A DNA stretch of 50,099 bases, from the NCBI RefSeq assembly GCF_016469035.1, contig NZ_JAEHJZ010000050.1:1-50099 (forward strand), read 5' to 3'. The notes under the pieces are model-generated. The model was not told where the DNA came from, searched no databases, and saw only the letters and a program-made list of their open reading frames with translations. The stretch comes from Gelidibacter salicanalis (GTDB lineage: Bacteria > Bacteroidota > Bacteroidia > Flavobacteriales > Flavobacteriaceae). Positions 17,682 to 28,201 of this stretch are shown here, piece by piece. Each line of letters begins with the position of its first letter. Position 1 is the stretch's first letter. The position numbers and the translations under genes were made by a program.

Positions 17682-19784
17682 ATGAACGCCAAACTTCAGA
17701 CACCTATTGATTACCTCAAGGGAGTCGGCCCTAACCGCGCTGATTTGCTCCGCTCAGAACTTGGCATACACACTTATCAGGATCTGATCAACTTGTTCCC
17801 TAACCGCTATATTGACAAAACCAATTACTACAAGATCAACCAACTGCAACGCAACAGCGCTGACGTTCAAATTATTGGAGAAATCACAAGTTTAAAAGAC
17901 GTAGGACAAGGCAGGGCGAAACGGCTCGTAGCTACTTTTAAAGATGACACGGGGATTATTGAGCTAGTATGGTTTAGAGGACACAAATGGATTAGGGAAA
18001 GTCTGAAATTTGGAAAGAAATATGTGATTTTTGGTAAAACCAACTGGTTCAACGGCGTTTTCAATATGCCCCATCCAGAATTGGAGCTGCTTGAAGAACA
18101 CGAAAAAAGCCTGCGTATTGCCATGCAACCCATTTATCCATCTACAGAAAAGCTGGCGAATAAAGGTGTTTCAAACAGAGTCTTGAATAAAATAATGCAA
18201 CAATTATTTTTAGAAACCCAAGGCCGATTTGAAGAGACCTTGTCAGAAAATCTACTTTCTGACCTGAAATTAATATCCAAAAGCAAAGCGCTTTTTAACA
18301 TTCATTTTCCTGAGAATCAAGAGCTGTTATCACAGGCTCAATTCCGTCTCAAATTTGAAGAATTATTTTACATTCAGTTACAATTAATCATCAAGAACCT
18401 GATTCATAAATCAAAAATAAAAGGCTATAATTTTGAACATGTTGGCGATCACTTCAACACCTTTTTTCAGGAGCATTTACCCTTCCAATTGACCAACGCC
18501 CAAAAACGGGTTTTGAAAGAAATCAGAGCCGATCTGGGGAGCAATGCCCAGATGAATCGGCTTTTGCAAGGCGATGTCGGTTCTGGAAAGACCATCGTAG
18601 CGCTCATGTCAATGTTAATGGCACTTGACAACGGTTTTCAGGCCTGCTTAATGGCGCCGACTGAAATTTTGTCAGTACAACACTATAACGGTTTAAAACA
18701 ACTATGCAAATCGCTGGACATCAATATTAAAATACTCACAGGTTCAAGCAACACTTCACAAAGACGAAAAATTCACGAAGCCTTAGAAAATGGCGAATTA
18801 GACATCTTAATTGGCACTCACGCACTTCTTGAAGACAAGGTAAAATTCAAGAATTTAGGGCTCGCGGTCATCGATGAACAGCACCGTTTTGGAGTGGCAC
18901 AACGCAGTAAATTATGGCACAAAAATACCTCCCCTCCGCACATTTTAATCATGACCGCTACACCAATTCCGAGAACCTTGGCGATGTCTGTTTATGGCGA
19001 TTTGGATGTGTCGGTAATTGATGAATTACCTCCCGGAAGAAAGGACATAAAAACAGTCCACAGGTATGATAAAAATCGGTTGAAAGTGTTCAGATTTATA
19101 AGAGATGAAATCGAAAAGGGACGACAAATTTATATCGTCTATCCACTGATTCAGGAAAGCGAAAAAATGGATTATAAAGATTTGATGGATGGCTACGAAA
19201 GTATCTCCAGGGAATTCCCAATGCCCAAATACCAAATCTCCATAGTGCATGGACAAATGAAACCTGCCGACAAGGAATTTGAGATGCAGCGTTTTGTTAA
19301 AGGCGAAACACAAATTATGGTCGCCACCACGGTGATTGAAGTGGGTGTCAATGTTCCAAACGCTTCTGTAATGATTATTGAAAGTGCGGAACGCTTTGGC
19401 TTATCGCAATTGCATCAGTTGCGAGGCCGCGTAGGCCGTGGTGCCGAACAGAGCTACTGCATTTTGATGACGAGCCATAAATTGAGCGAAGACAGCAAAA
19501 CACGACTCCAAACCATGGTGGGCACCAATGATGGCTTTGAGATAGCAGAAGTAGACTTGCGGCTCAGAGGACCGGGAGATTTGATGGGCACTCAGCAAAG
19601 TGGCGTCCTGAACCTTAAAATTGCCGATGTCATTAAGGACAAAGACATCCTTCAGCATGCCCGTTACTACGCTAAAGCTATTTTAAAGGCAGATCCTTCC
19701 CTGTCGTTGCCTGAACACCAAGTGCTGCGCTATACTTATGGACAATTGGTCAAGTACAAGAATATCTGGAATTATATTTCATGA
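17682..19784 (+). CDS. recG: ATP-dependent DNA helicase RecG
   Basis: A 700-residue branched-DNA helicase that remodels stalled replication forks and Holliday junctions. The N-terminal wedge/OB domain (about 60-160) precedes superfamily 2 helicase domains, with Walker A GDVGSGKT near residue 300 and the Walker B variant DEQHRFG near 400. TATPIPRT and QLRGRVGRG motifs follow, and the C-terminal RecG-specific region contains the DLRLRGPGDLMGTQQSG signature. Full length. Single gene with its own upstream region. Confidence 0.96.
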   Translation: MNAKLQTPIDYLKGVGPNRADLLRSELGIHTYQDLINLFPNRYIDKTNYYKINQLQRNSADVQIIGEITSLKDVGQGRAKRLVATFKDDTGIIELVWFRGHKWIRESLKFGKKYVIFGKTNWFNGVFNMPHPELELLEEHEKSLRIAMQPIYPSTEKLANKGVSNRVLNKIMQQLFLETQGRFEETLSENLLSDLKLISKSKALFNIHFPENQELLSQAQFRLKFEELFYIQLQLIIKNLIHKSKIKGYNFEHVGDHFNTFFQEHLPFQLTNAQKRVLKEIRADLGSNAQMNRLLQGDVGSGKTIVALMSMLMALDNGFQACLMAPTEILSVQHYNGLKQLCKSLDINIKILTGSSNTSQRRKIHEALENGELDILIGTHALLEDKVKFKNLGLAVIDEQHRFGVAQRSKLWHKNTSPPHILIMTATPIPRTLAMSVYGDLDVSVIDELPPGRKDIKTVHRYDKNRLKVFRFIRDEIEKGRQIYIVYPLIQESEKMDYKDLMDGYESISREFPMPKYQISIVHGQMKPADKEFEMQRFVKGETQIMVATTVIEVGVNVPNASVMIIESAERFGLSQLHQLRGRVGRGAEQSYCILMTSHKLSEDSKTRLQTMVGTNDGFEIAEVDLRLRGPGDLMGTQQSGVLNLKIADVIKDKDILQHARYYAKAILKADPSLSLPEHQVLRYTYGQLVKYKNIWNYIS

Positions 19785-20114
19785 TCTTTATTGACCGATA
19801 AGGAATTAAGATCAGCCGGCAGGCAGGAAACAAAGATTTGACTATAACTAACTGACAATCAATCGTTATTATAAATTAAATTTGCCCCACCGCTCTAAGT
19901 GAAATTACCTTCATATTTCTTACCCAGTAGGAATCAGTGGTATAATTGGCTTAGGATTTGAGACGCTAATTTGCACAAATATCTTCACTGTAAGCCACAA
20001 ACACTCGGTATCGTGCCAGTATCCAAACAAATCCCATCAACCAAAACCATCAAAATAGTAGTATCTTCGGCTTTTAATATTTGAAGGCGATGTCTTCGAA
20101 TTCAATTTCACTTT
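19785..20114. other. 330-bp intergenic region between recG and miaE
   Basis: No open frame or stable hairpin was recognised. TAAATTTG at 19877-19884 fits the -7 consensus on the plus strand but lacks a -33 box and lies 230 bases from miaE, so it is only a candidate. A CCGGCAGGCAGG fragment near 19816 resembles a short dispersed repeat seen in related genomes. Confidence 0.35.
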
Positions 20115-20696
20115 ATGTTACACCTCAAGTTAGAAACAGATCCGCGTTGGGCGGCGATTGCCGAAGAAAATATAGAAGAAATCCTAACCGACCATGCTTG
20201 GTGTGAACAAAAAGCGGCAACCAATGCTATTACGATCATTACTCACAATTCACAGTATGAAGATTTGGTTACGGATTTATTGGAACTCGCGAAAGAAGAA
20301 TTAGAACACTTCCAGATGGTGCATGATATCATCAAAAAGAGAGGGTACACCTTAGACCGAGAGCGAAAAGACAGTTACGTGAATGAACTTTACAAATTTA
20401 TGAACAGAGGCGGTAACCACTTACAAAGCATGGTAGACCGACTTTTGTTTTCTGCCATGATTGAAGCTAGAAGTTGCGAACGTTTTAAAATGCTCTCCCA
20501 ACACGTTCAAGATCCTGAACTTTCAAAATTTTATTATGATCTCATGGTCAGCGAAGCTGGTCATTACACTCTTTTTATAGGTTTTGCCCGTAAATACGGC
20601 AAAGATATTGATGTGGACAAACGTTGGCAAGAATTGGTGGAATTTGAAGGCGAATTGATCAAAAGCTACGGCAAAAGCGAAAGCATTCATGGTTAG
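20115..20696 (+). CDS. miaE: tRNA-(ms2io6A)-hydroxylase
   Basis: A 193-residue ferritin-like diiron monooxygenase that hydroxylates the isopentenyl side chain of ms2i6A37 in tRNAs reading UNN codons. The diiron ligand motifs are visible in order: EENIEEIL, EELEHF, EARSCERF and SEAGHYTLF. Length matches the family. It stands alone between recG and the TlpA-like gene. Confidence 0.92.
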   Translation: MLHLKLETDPRWAAIAEENIEEILTDHAWCEQKAATNAITIITHNSQYEDLVTDLLELAKEELEHFQMVHDIIKKRGYTLDRERKDSYVNELYKFMNRGGNHLQSMVDRLLFSAMIEARSCERFKMLSQHVQDPELSKFYYDLMVSEAGHYTLFIGFARKYGKDIDVDKRWQELVEFEGELIKSYGKSESIHG

Positions 20697-20747
20697 TGCG
20701 CTATATTTCAATTAAGACTCGAAAGATTTAGCAAAACCAACAATTAC

Positions 20748-21959
20748 TTACTCGGCAAGAAGCGCATCTATAAAGGTGCTAAACTCGTTTTTAAATGCTA
20801 CATATTTTTCTCCTGTGGCAGGACCATTAAACCCCGTATGGATTTTTCGGACTTGTCCCCTTTTATCAATAAAAACGGTGGTTGGGTAAGACACTACTTC
20901 ATTAAGCATCGGCATTTTTTTCTGTGCTTCCAACTTATCAGACGTTCCGTGTTGCGCCAACAATACGGGATATTGAATACCTAATCTGTCTTTTAAACGC
21001 TTGATAGACGCAAATGCCAAAGAATCCGTCTTAGCATTTTCAAAAGCGAGCGCCACAAATTGAACAGCTTTATCAGAATTGTTTTTAGCATAGTCTGAGA
21101 AAAATATGCTCTCGTCCAAACAATTAGGACACCATGTACCCATCAATTGCACCACAACAACTTTATTTTTAAACTGTGCATCTTCCAGAGAAACCAATCG
21201 GCCGTTTTCATCAGGAAAACTGAATTCCAAACGCTCATAATCTTTATTGAATGTGGTGAGCGTATTGGCATCTGGCAATTCAAAGTCATCATTCCTATCA
21301 GCGCTAAAAGACGCTTCCCAAGTATTTCCAGAATAAAAAACACCGCTCAAAGAGTTGTCCTTTACCGTTGCCAAAAACAAATAGGCATGCGCCCCATCAA
21401 ATGTTGATAATTTTAATTGATCCCCGTCCACCACGCCTTGCAAGTATCTATAATCGCCTGTTTTAGTTCTAAAAGTACCGGTCACCTTTTCCCCCGTCTG
21501 CTTAAAAACACCTTTGGCTATATAGCTTTCTTCATCAGCTTTAGGACTGAACAGCACTTCCCAGTTGCCTGTAACATCTGTACCAGGAGGTTGATCGGTC
21601 TTAAAACGCGTTTTAACATGATTCACGGCTTCAAAGGGTATATCGGTATTCATGGTTGGGTTGATAAAACGACCAGACATGCCTTCATTAGTTAGGTTTA
21701 CAGCAAAATACCCGTCAAAAACCGGCATCTTAATAAAAACCGAATCATTCTTGTACGTCACCTCATCTACCAAAATAACGTCTTGGGCATTTGTGATTTT
21801 CAAACTGTTGGCTGAAGTAACCTCAAAGTTGAATGGCAATTTCTCATCAGCACTTACCTGCAACTGCCCCAGCCAGTGCCCTTCTTGCATTTTTTTTGAA
21901 TGATGCTCATTACAGGAAACCATAGTTAATGCGAAAAAAATGAGGATTAAATACTTCAT
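20748..21959 (-). CDS. TlpA-family thioredoxin-like lipoprotein
   Basis: A 403-residue lipoprotein facing the periplasm. The lipobox VSC puts the lipidated cysteine at residue 16. Residues about 25-230 form a beta-rich N-terminal domain seen in Bacteroidota TlpA proteins. The C-terminal thioredoxin fold contains the redox motif GTWCPNC and the cis-proline region VSYPTTVFID. It probably reduces or isomerises periplasmic disulfides, for example in cytochrome c maturation, but no partner gene is nearby. Confidence 0.9.
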   Translation of the reverse strand: MKYLILIFFALTMVSCNEHHSKKMQEGHWLGQLQVSADEKLPFNFEVTSANSLKITNAQDVILVDEVTYKNDSVFIKMPVFDGYFAVNLTNEGMSGRFINPTMNTDIPFEAVNHVKTRFKTDQPPGTDVTGNWEVLFSPKADEESYIAKGVFKQTGEKVTGTFRTKTGDYRYLQGVVDGDQLKLSTFDGAHAYLFLATVKDNSLSGVFYSGNTWEASFSADRNDDFELPDANTLTTFNKDYERLEFSFPDENGRLVSLEDAQFKNKVVVVQLMGTWCPNCLDESIFFSDYAKNNSDKAVQFVALAFENAKTDSLAFASIKRLKDRLGIQYPVLLAQHGTSDKLEAQKKMPMLNEVVSYPTTVFIDKRGQVRKIHTGFNGPATGEKYVAFKNEFSTFIDALLAE

Positions 21960-22156
21960 ATCAATTTAAGGGCTTTTGATGGTGGATGAAATTAAATATA
22001 AAAACCAAAAATAAAATAATTTACAATTTCCATAACTATATACTATTATTATCTTTACACCAAATTTCAAACACGACGCAACATCAGGCTATTTTGATAA
22101 TTCTGTTTACGAAAATCAGAATGATCTGTAACCACCTAAAGCATAACAATTAAAAA

Positions 22157-24583
22157 ATGAAGATTTCCTATAATTGGTTAAAGCAATTTGTCAATATTGA
22201 TTGGACTCCTGAAGAAACTGCTGAGCTCCTAACAGATTTGGGCCTTGAAGTTGAAGGCATTCAAAAATTTCAATCTGTAAAGGGCGGATTGGAAGGTATT
22301 GTTGTTGGTGAAGTATTGACTTGCATTCAACATCCAAATGCTGACCGTCTTAAAATTACAACGGTAAATATTGGCACTGATGCACCTTTACAAATTATTT
22401 GTGGCGCCCCAAACGTAGCTGCTGGTCAAAAAGTACCTGTAGCCACCATTGGAACCACACTTTACACCGATAAAGGTGAAGCATGGACCATTAAAAAAGG
22501 AAAAATAAGAGGCGAAGAAAGCCACGGCATGATTTGCGCCGAAGATGAGCTAGGTCTTGGTGCGTCTCATGACGGCATCTTAGTACTGAACAACGAGGTT
22601 ACCGTAGGCTCTTTAGTAGCAGAACTTTACGACGTAGAAAACGATCAGGTGTTTGAGATTGGCCTAACGCCAAACAGAGCCGATGCGATGAGTCATTTTG
22701 GAACCGCTAGAGATCTTAAAGCTGGACTTTTACAAAAAGATATTCACGTAGAATTGATTACCCCATCAGTAAGTGCATTTCGTGTAGAAAACAGAATCTT
22801 AAAAGTAGATGTTGAAGTTGAAAACAAAGAATTGGCACCACGCTATTGTGGACTTACCATCTCAGAAGTTAAAGTAGATGCCTCACCTGCTTGGCTTCAA
22901 AACAGGCTTAAAGCAATTGGCTTAACGCCAAAAAACAACATTATTGATATAACCAATTACGTGCTGCATGAATTGGGGCAGCCACTTCATGCTTTTGATG
23001 CCAATAAAATTGAAGGCCATAAAGTCATTGTTAAAACATTGCCAAAAGGCACAAAGTTTAAAACTTTAGATGGCATAGAGCGTGAACTTCATGAAGAGGA
23101 TCTAATGATTTGCGACATTGCCAAACCCATGTGCATTGCTGGAGTTTTTGGCGGTGAACTCTCAGGAGTTACTGAGCATACCACGAGTATCTTCTTAGAA
23201 AGCGCTTATTTTAATCCTGTAAGCATTAGAAAATCTGCCAAAAGACACGGTTTAAATACAGATGCTTCGTTTCGATTTGAACGCGGTGTTGATCCCAACA
23301 TAACGGAATACGCACTAAAACGCGCAGCCTTATTGATACAAGAAGTTGCGGGAGGCTATGTAACCAGCAACCTAGTGGATATTTACCCTAAAAAAATAGA
23401 AGATTTTCAGGTGCGCTTTAGTTTTGAAAATGCACAAAAGCTGATTGGAGAAGAGATTCCTAAAGATGTGATTAAGAGCATTCTGATGTCTCTAGATATC
23501 AAAATCAACAATGTTACGGAAACTGGATTGGGACTTACCGTCCCTGCCTACCGAAATGATGTGGTGCGTGAGGCGGATATCATCGAGGAGGTCTTAAGGG
23601 TTTATGGGTATAACAATATCAAAACAACAGAAAAACTCAATGCTTCCATTTCTAACACGTCACGTTTTGAAGATTACAAACTTCAGAATATCGTTGGAAA
23701 TCAATTGGTGGCACAAGGTTTTTATGAAATACTATCCAATTCTTTAACGACACCTGACTATGTCAGCTTAACGGACCATTTAGAAGATGAGCACAACGTA
23801 GTAATGCTTAATCCGTTGAGTTATGACTTGAGCGTGATGCGTCAAAGTTTACTCTTCTCTGGCTTAGAAGCGATTAATCGAAATATCAACAGAAGACGTT
23901 CAGACCTTAAATTGTTTGAATTTGGTAAAACTTATCATAATTATCCAGGTAACCGCGTTGAAAATCAGCATCTAACCTTATTTATCACTGGCGACCAAAC
24001 TGCGGAGCGTTGGAACTCTGTAGCACAACCCAGCAATTTCTTTTACTTAAAAGGTGTCATCACGGCTGTTTTGGAGCGATTGGGGATTAATAAAATCAAA
24101 GTTTCCTCAATTCAGAATGATGTCTTTAGTGAAGGCATTAGCTTGGTTTCTGGTAAAAAGACCTTAGTGGAGTTTGGTGTGATCAATAAAAAAATAATGA
24201 AACATTTTGATATCTCCCAAGATGTTTTGTTTGCTGATTTCCATTGGTACAATGTGATTGAAATTGCAAAAAACAATACGGTCAGTTTTAAAGAACTTCC
24301 TAAATATCCAGAATCGCGACGTGATTTTGCGTTGTTATTAGATAATGAAATAACTTTTGAAGCTATTGACACTATTGCCAACCAAACCGAAAAACGCTTA
24401 CTTAAAGAGGTGGATTTATTTGATGTATATCAAGGCAACAACCTTCCAGAAGGTAAAAAAAGTTATGCGGTGAGTTTTAAATTTCAGGACGAACACAGCA
24501 CGCTTACAGATAAGCAGGTTGACAAAATTATGAAAAAACTACAATCCAATTTTGAAGAACAACTTGGGGCAGAGCTGAGATAG
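22157..24583 (+). CDS. pheT: Phenylalanine--tRNA ligase subunit beta
   Basis: An 808-residue beta chain of the tetrameric PheRS, which charges tRNA-Phe. Domains in order are an N-terminal tRNA-binding OB fold (about 40-150), B3/B4 editing domain (about 210-390), B5 domain (about 400-480), catalytic-like core with the VMLNPLS motif, and C-terminal FDX-ACB anticodon-binding domain (about 715-808). Length is standard. The alpha subunit gene is not in this window, as usual in Bacteroidota. The 197-bp upstream region carries TATCTTTA-like promoter sequence. Confidence 0.96.
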   Translation: MKISYNWLKQFVNIDWTPEETAELLTDLGLEVEGIQKFQSVKGGLEGIVVGEVLTCIQHPNADRLKITTVNIGTDAPLQIICGAPNVAAGQKVPVATIGTTLYTDKGEAWTIKKGKIRGEESHGMICAEDELGLGASHDGILVLNNEVTVGSLVAELYDVENDQVFEIGLTPNRADAMSHFGTARDLKAGLLQKDIHVELITPSVSAFRVENRILKVDVEVENKELAPRYCGLTISEVKVDASPAWLQNRLKAIGLTPKNNIIDITNYVLHELGQPLHAFDANKIEGHKVIVKTLPKGTKFKTLDGIERELHEEDLMICDIAKPMCIAGVFGGELSGVTEHTTSIFLESAYFNPVSIRKSAKRHGLNTDASFRFERGVDPNITEYALKRAALLIQEVAGGYVTSNLVDIYPKKIEDFQVRFSFENAQKLIGEEIPKDVIKSILMSLDIKINNVTETGLGLTVPAYRNDVVREADIIEEVLRVYGYNNIKTTEKLNASISNTSRFEDYKLQNIVGNQLVAQGFYEILSNSLTTPDYVSLTDHLEDEHNVVMLNPLSYDLSVMRQSLLFSGLEAINRNINRRRSDLKLFEFGKTYHNYPGNRVENQHLTLFITGDQTAERWNSVAQPSNFFYLKGVITAVLERLGINKIKVSSIQNDVFSEGISLVSGKKTLVEFGVINKKIMKHFDISQDVLFADFHWYNVIEIAKNNTVSFKELPKYPESRRDFALLLDNEITFEAIDTIANQTEKRLLKEVDLFDVYQGNNLPEGKKSYAVSFKFQDEHSTLTDKQVDKIMKKLQSNFEEQLGAELR

Positions 24584-24730
24584 TTTTATATCTGAAATCA
24601 GAAAATTGATTTTCAAAAACAAGAACTAGGTAAATCATCGGTTTTATCTTTAGAAATATTAAGTTTTAATTAGTAGTCAAACCCTCAAATAATTCTTAAT
24701 TTTAACATCTTATATAAAAATAATATTATT

Positions 24731-25231
24731 ATGGCAACTGTAACACTTAAAGGCAAACCGGTAACAACTTCAGGAGAACTTCCAAAAACTGGCGCTGATG
24801 CTCCTAACTTTAAATTAGTAGCTACTGATTTATCCTCAAAATCCCTAAATGATTATTTAGGATATAATGTAGTACTCAACATATTCCCGAGTATAGACAC
24901 GGGCACTTGCGCACAATCTGTAAGGACTTTCAATGAAAAAGCCAGCCAGCTTGACAAAACCAAGGTGCTCTGTATTTCTAAAGATTTGCCGTTTGCAATG
25001 TCACGCTTTTGTGCCGCAGAAGGTTTAGAGAATGTAGAAAGCCTTTCTGATTTTAGAGATGGGAATTTTGGAAAATCATTTGGATTGACATTTGTTGACG
25101 GACCTTTAGAAGGTTTACATTCTAGATGTGTGGTGGTACTCAATGACAATGCTGAAGTAATCTACACTGAACAAGTTTCTGAAATTACAGAAGAACCAAA
25201 TTATGAAGCAGCGCTAAAATCACTTTCTTAG
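24731..25231 (+). CDS. tpx: Thiol peroxidase (atypical 2-Cys peroxiredoxin)
   Basis: A 166-residue peroxidase that reduces H2O2 and alkyl hydroperoxides. The peroxidatic cysteine lies in the DTGTCAQSVRTFN motif (about Cys61) and the resolving cysteine in RFCAAEGLENV (about Cys95). It is regenerated by thioredoxin. The start ATG follows an A/T-rich leader. The gene ends 10 bases before dgkA, so they are probably cotranscribed. Confidence 0.95.
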   Translation: MATVTLKGKPVTTSGELPKTGADAPNFKLVATDLSSKSLNDYLGYNVVLNIFPSIDTGTCAQSVRTFNEKASQLDKTKVLCISKDLPFAMSRFCAAEGLENVESLSDFRDGNFGKSFGLTFVDGPLEGLHSRCVVVLNDNAEVIYTEQVSEITEEPNYEAALKSLS

Positions 25232-25241
25232 TTTTTTTGTT

Positions 25242-25613
25242 ATGTCCAACAAAAAAGATTCCTTTCTGGTCAATCGCTTAAAAAGCATTGGTTGGGCATT
25301 TAAAGGCGCGTGGTTTTTACTGCGGACGGAGGCTAGCATTCAAATTCAATTTTCAATTGCAACAGCGGTAACGATTGCCGGATTTTACTTTGAGATTTCA
25401 AAAACCGAATGGCTTTTTCAAGTCGCCATGATTGGTTTGGTTATGAGTATTGAGGCAGTCAACACGTCTATTGAATATATTGCTGACTTTATTCACCCTG
25501 AATTTCATGCCAATATAGGACGCATAAAAGATGTTGCTGCCGGGGCTGTTTTTATAGCTTCAATTGCAGCAGTTATCGTAGCTGCAATCATTTATTATCC
25601 TAGGCTTTTTTAA
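25242..25613 (+). CDS. dgkA: Diacylglycerol/undecaprenol kinase family protein
   Basis: A 123-residue integral membrane kinase with three hydrophobic helices. The signature EAVNTSIEYIADF near residues 68-80 carries the catalytic glutamate. Family members phosphorylate diacylglycerol or undecaprenol, and in Bacteroidota undecaprenol recycling for envelope synthesis is the more likely role. Cotranscribed with tpx by proximity and followed by ftsK after 126 bases. Confidence 0.88.
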   Translation: MSNKKDSFLVNRLKSIGWAFKGAWFLLRTEASIQIQFSIATAVTIAGFYFEISKTEWLFQVAMIGLVMSIEAVNTSIEYIADFIHPEFHANIGRIKDVAAGAVFIASIAAVIVAAIIYYPRLF

Positions 25614-25739
25614 TACTAATTCCATTAGGATTAACGTTAGTAATTTGTATTTTTGTTTTCTTAGGCAAACAAAGAATCCTAACATGTTTTAGCAGTACAA
25701 TTAAAAATTAATAGATTTCCGTGGTCACGGAAAGGCAAC

Positions 25740-28148
25740 ATGGCGAAGAAGAAAACCAAGACTAAAAGCAGCACTACAGCAAAAACCAAAAAACCAAATT
25801 TCAAACTTACAAGTCAGCAGAAACTCATTTTTGGCAGCTTGTTGATGATTCTTGGCATTTTGCTTTTTATTGCCTTTCTATCGTTTTTCTTTACTGGAGA
25901 GGCTGATCAAAGTACCCTTACAGAAATTGGAGCCCGAGAGGTGGTGGCAGAAAACTGGCTCAATAAATTGGGCGCCTGGGTGAGTGACTTTTTTATCATG
26001 AAAGGGTTCGGCGTGGCGTCCTTTATTTTGGCCGGACTGGTATTTTTATCAGGAATTTATGTCACCCTCGACATTAACAAAGCAAGACTTAGGCGCCATT
26101 GGATTTGGGGGACGTTGATTGCTATTTGGATGTCCATTTTCTTCGGATTTTTTGCCCATAAATACGATGCCCTCGGCGGGACTATTGGGTTTGAGATGAA
26201 TTCCTTTTTCCAAGATTACATCGGTATTATTGGCACGGCGCTCCTACTCTTTTTCGGATTGATCATTTATGCTGCAGTCAACTTTAAGGTTACCGGTCAC
26301 TCTATTGTCACCTTTTTTAAATCTGCCAAAAAAGACATTGCCTCTGATTTTGATACGGCTACCCGAACTTCAGAATCTTATACAGCCCTGGACAACGATT
26401 TATCTGCTGAAGCAGAAGATATTAAAGCTGCTTTTGATTTAAAACCAGCGAAACAGGAATCACGAGTTGCTCCGGTTAAACCAAAACCTGCACCACCAGT
26501 TGCCATGCCCAGTCTTAATATTGAGGTGCCTCAAATAAAAGAAGAGGACGTTGCAACAGAAGAATTAGCAATGGAGGTTGAGCATGTTGCTGAAGAAGCC
26601 TCAGAAAGTGATAACCTTTCAGATAAATTGGTAGCCGATTTTGGAAAGTTTGACCCCACGTTGGAATTGAGCAAATACCAATTTCCACCTTTGGACCTTC
26701 TTAAAAAATATGATTCTGAAGGTATCACCATTGATCAGGATGAACTAGAAGAGAACAAAAACCGTATTGTGGATACGCTTAACAACTACAATATTGGCAT
26801 TAGCAGTATTAAAGCCACCATTGGACCAACGGTAACCTTATATGAAATTGTACCCAATGCCGGTGTCCGCATTTCAAAAATTAAAAATTTAGAAGACGAT
26901 ATTGCTTTATCATTGGCCGCTCTGGGTATTCGTATTATTGCGCCCATCCCGGGTAAAGGGACTATTGGTATTGAAGTGCCTAATAAAAACTCGACAATTG
27001 TGTCCATGCGATCGGTTATTGCCTCACAAAAATTCCAAAAATCAGAAATGGAATTGCCAATTGCCTTTGGAAAAACCATTAGCAACGAAACCTTTGTGGT
27101 CGATTTGGCCAAAATGCCCCATTTATTAATGGCTGGTGCAACCGGCCAAGGAAAATCAGTAGGTTTAAACGCTGTATTGACCTCATTGCTTTACAAAAAG
27201 CACCCTGCTGAAGTGAAGTTTGTTTTGGTCGATCCTAAGAAAGTGGAGCTTACTTTATTCAACAAAATTGAGCGTCATTACCTGGCCAAATTACCCGATA
27301 GTGAAGAGGCCATTATTACAGATAATACGAAAGTGATCAATACGCTAAATTCGTTGTGTATTGAGATGGATAATAGATATGAGATGCTGAAGAATGCCAT
27401 GTGCCGAAACATTAAGGAATACAACGATAAATTCAAGGCGCGCAAGCTCAATCCTGAAGAGGGGCATCAGTTTTTACCTTATATTGTACTTGTTGTAGAT
27501 GAGTTTGCTGATTTAATTATGACAGCAGGTAAGGAAGTGGAAACGCCTATTGCCCGTTTGGCACAATTAGCGCGTGCCATTGGTATCCACTTAATCATTG
27601 CTACACAAAGACCTTCTGTTAACGTTATTACAGGAATTATTAAAGCGAATTTCCCAGCGCGTATTGCCTTTAGGGTAACTTCAAAAATCGATTCCAGAAC
27701 TATTTTAGATAACTCTGGCGCTGACCAATTGATTGGGCGTGGCGACATGCTGTTCACCCAAGGCAATGAACTCACTAGGATTCAGTGTGCGTTTGTAGAC
27801 ACTCCAGAAGTTGAACTGGTCACAGAATATATTGGCAATCAGAAAGCCTATCCTGACGCTTACCTCCTTCCTGAATATGTTGGCGAAGAGAATGGCACAA
27901 GTCTTGATGTAGACATATCCGACAGAGATAAACTGTTCAGGGAAGCTGCCGAAGTGATTGTTACAGCACAGCAAGGCTCGGCTTCTTTATTGCAACGTAA
28001 ATTGAAATTAGGTTATAATAGAGCCGGTCGATTAATTGACCAGTTGGAAGCTGCTGGAATTGTTGGACAGTTTGAGGGAAGTAAAGCACGACAGGTGTTG
28101 GTTCCTGACCTGGTCGCTTTAGATCAGCTTTTGTCCAACGAAATTTAA
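25740..28148 (+). CDS. ftsK: DNA translocase FtsK
   Basis: An 802-residue septum-located pump that clears chromosome DNA and activates XerCD at dif during division. The N-terminal part has four transmembrane segments (about residues 30-180), followed by a short acidic/proline linker (about 200-300). The motor has Walker A AGATGQGKS near 465, Walker B VLVVDEFADLI near 585 and ATQRPSV near 620. The C-terminal gamma winged-helix (about 725-795, motif GSASLLQRKLKLGYNRA) reads KOPS-like sites. TATTTTTG at 25648-25655 is a possible -7 box. Confidence 0.96.
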   Translation: MAKKKTKTKSSTTAKTKKPNFKLTSQQKLIFGSLLMILGILLFIAFLSFFFTGEADQSTLTEIGAREVVAENWLNKLGAWVSDFFIMKGFGVASFILAGLVFLSGIYVTLDINKARLRRHWIWGTLIAIWMSIFFGFFAHKYDALGGTIGFEMNSFFQDYIGIIGTALLLFFGLIIYAAVNFKVTGHSIVTFFKSAKKDIASDFDTATRTSESYTALDNDLSAEAEDIKAAFDLKPAKQESRVAPVKPKPAPPVAMPSLNIEVPQIKEEDVATEELAMEVEHVAEEASESDNLSDKLVADFGKFDPTLELSKYQFPPLDLLKKYDSEGITIDQDELEENKNRIVDTLNNYNIGISSIKATIGPTVTLYEIVPNAGVRISKIKNLEDDIALSLAALGIRIIAPIPGKGTIGIEVPNKNSTIVSMRSVIASQKFQKSEMELPIAFGKTISNETFVVDLAKMPHLLMAGATGQGKSVGLNAVLTSLLYKKHPAEVKFVLVDPKKVELTLFNKIERHYLAKLPDSEEAIITDNTKVINTLNSLCIEMDNRYEMLKNAMCRNIKEYNDKFKARKLNPEEGHQFLPYIVLVVDEFADLIMTAGKEVETPIARLAQLARAIGIHLIIATQRPSVNVITGIIKANFPARIAFRVTSKIDSRTILDNSGADQLIGRGDMLFTQGNELTRIQCAFVDTPEVELVTEYIGNQKAYPDAYLLPEYVGEENGTSLDVDISDRDKLFREAAEVIVTAQQGSASLLQRKLKLGYNRAGRLIDQLEAAGIVGQFEGSKARQVLVPDLVALDQLLSNEI

Positions 28149-28201
28149 AAGTACGTGCTACAACACTATTAACTCCAAAACGGATTTTAAAAAACAGAAT
28201 A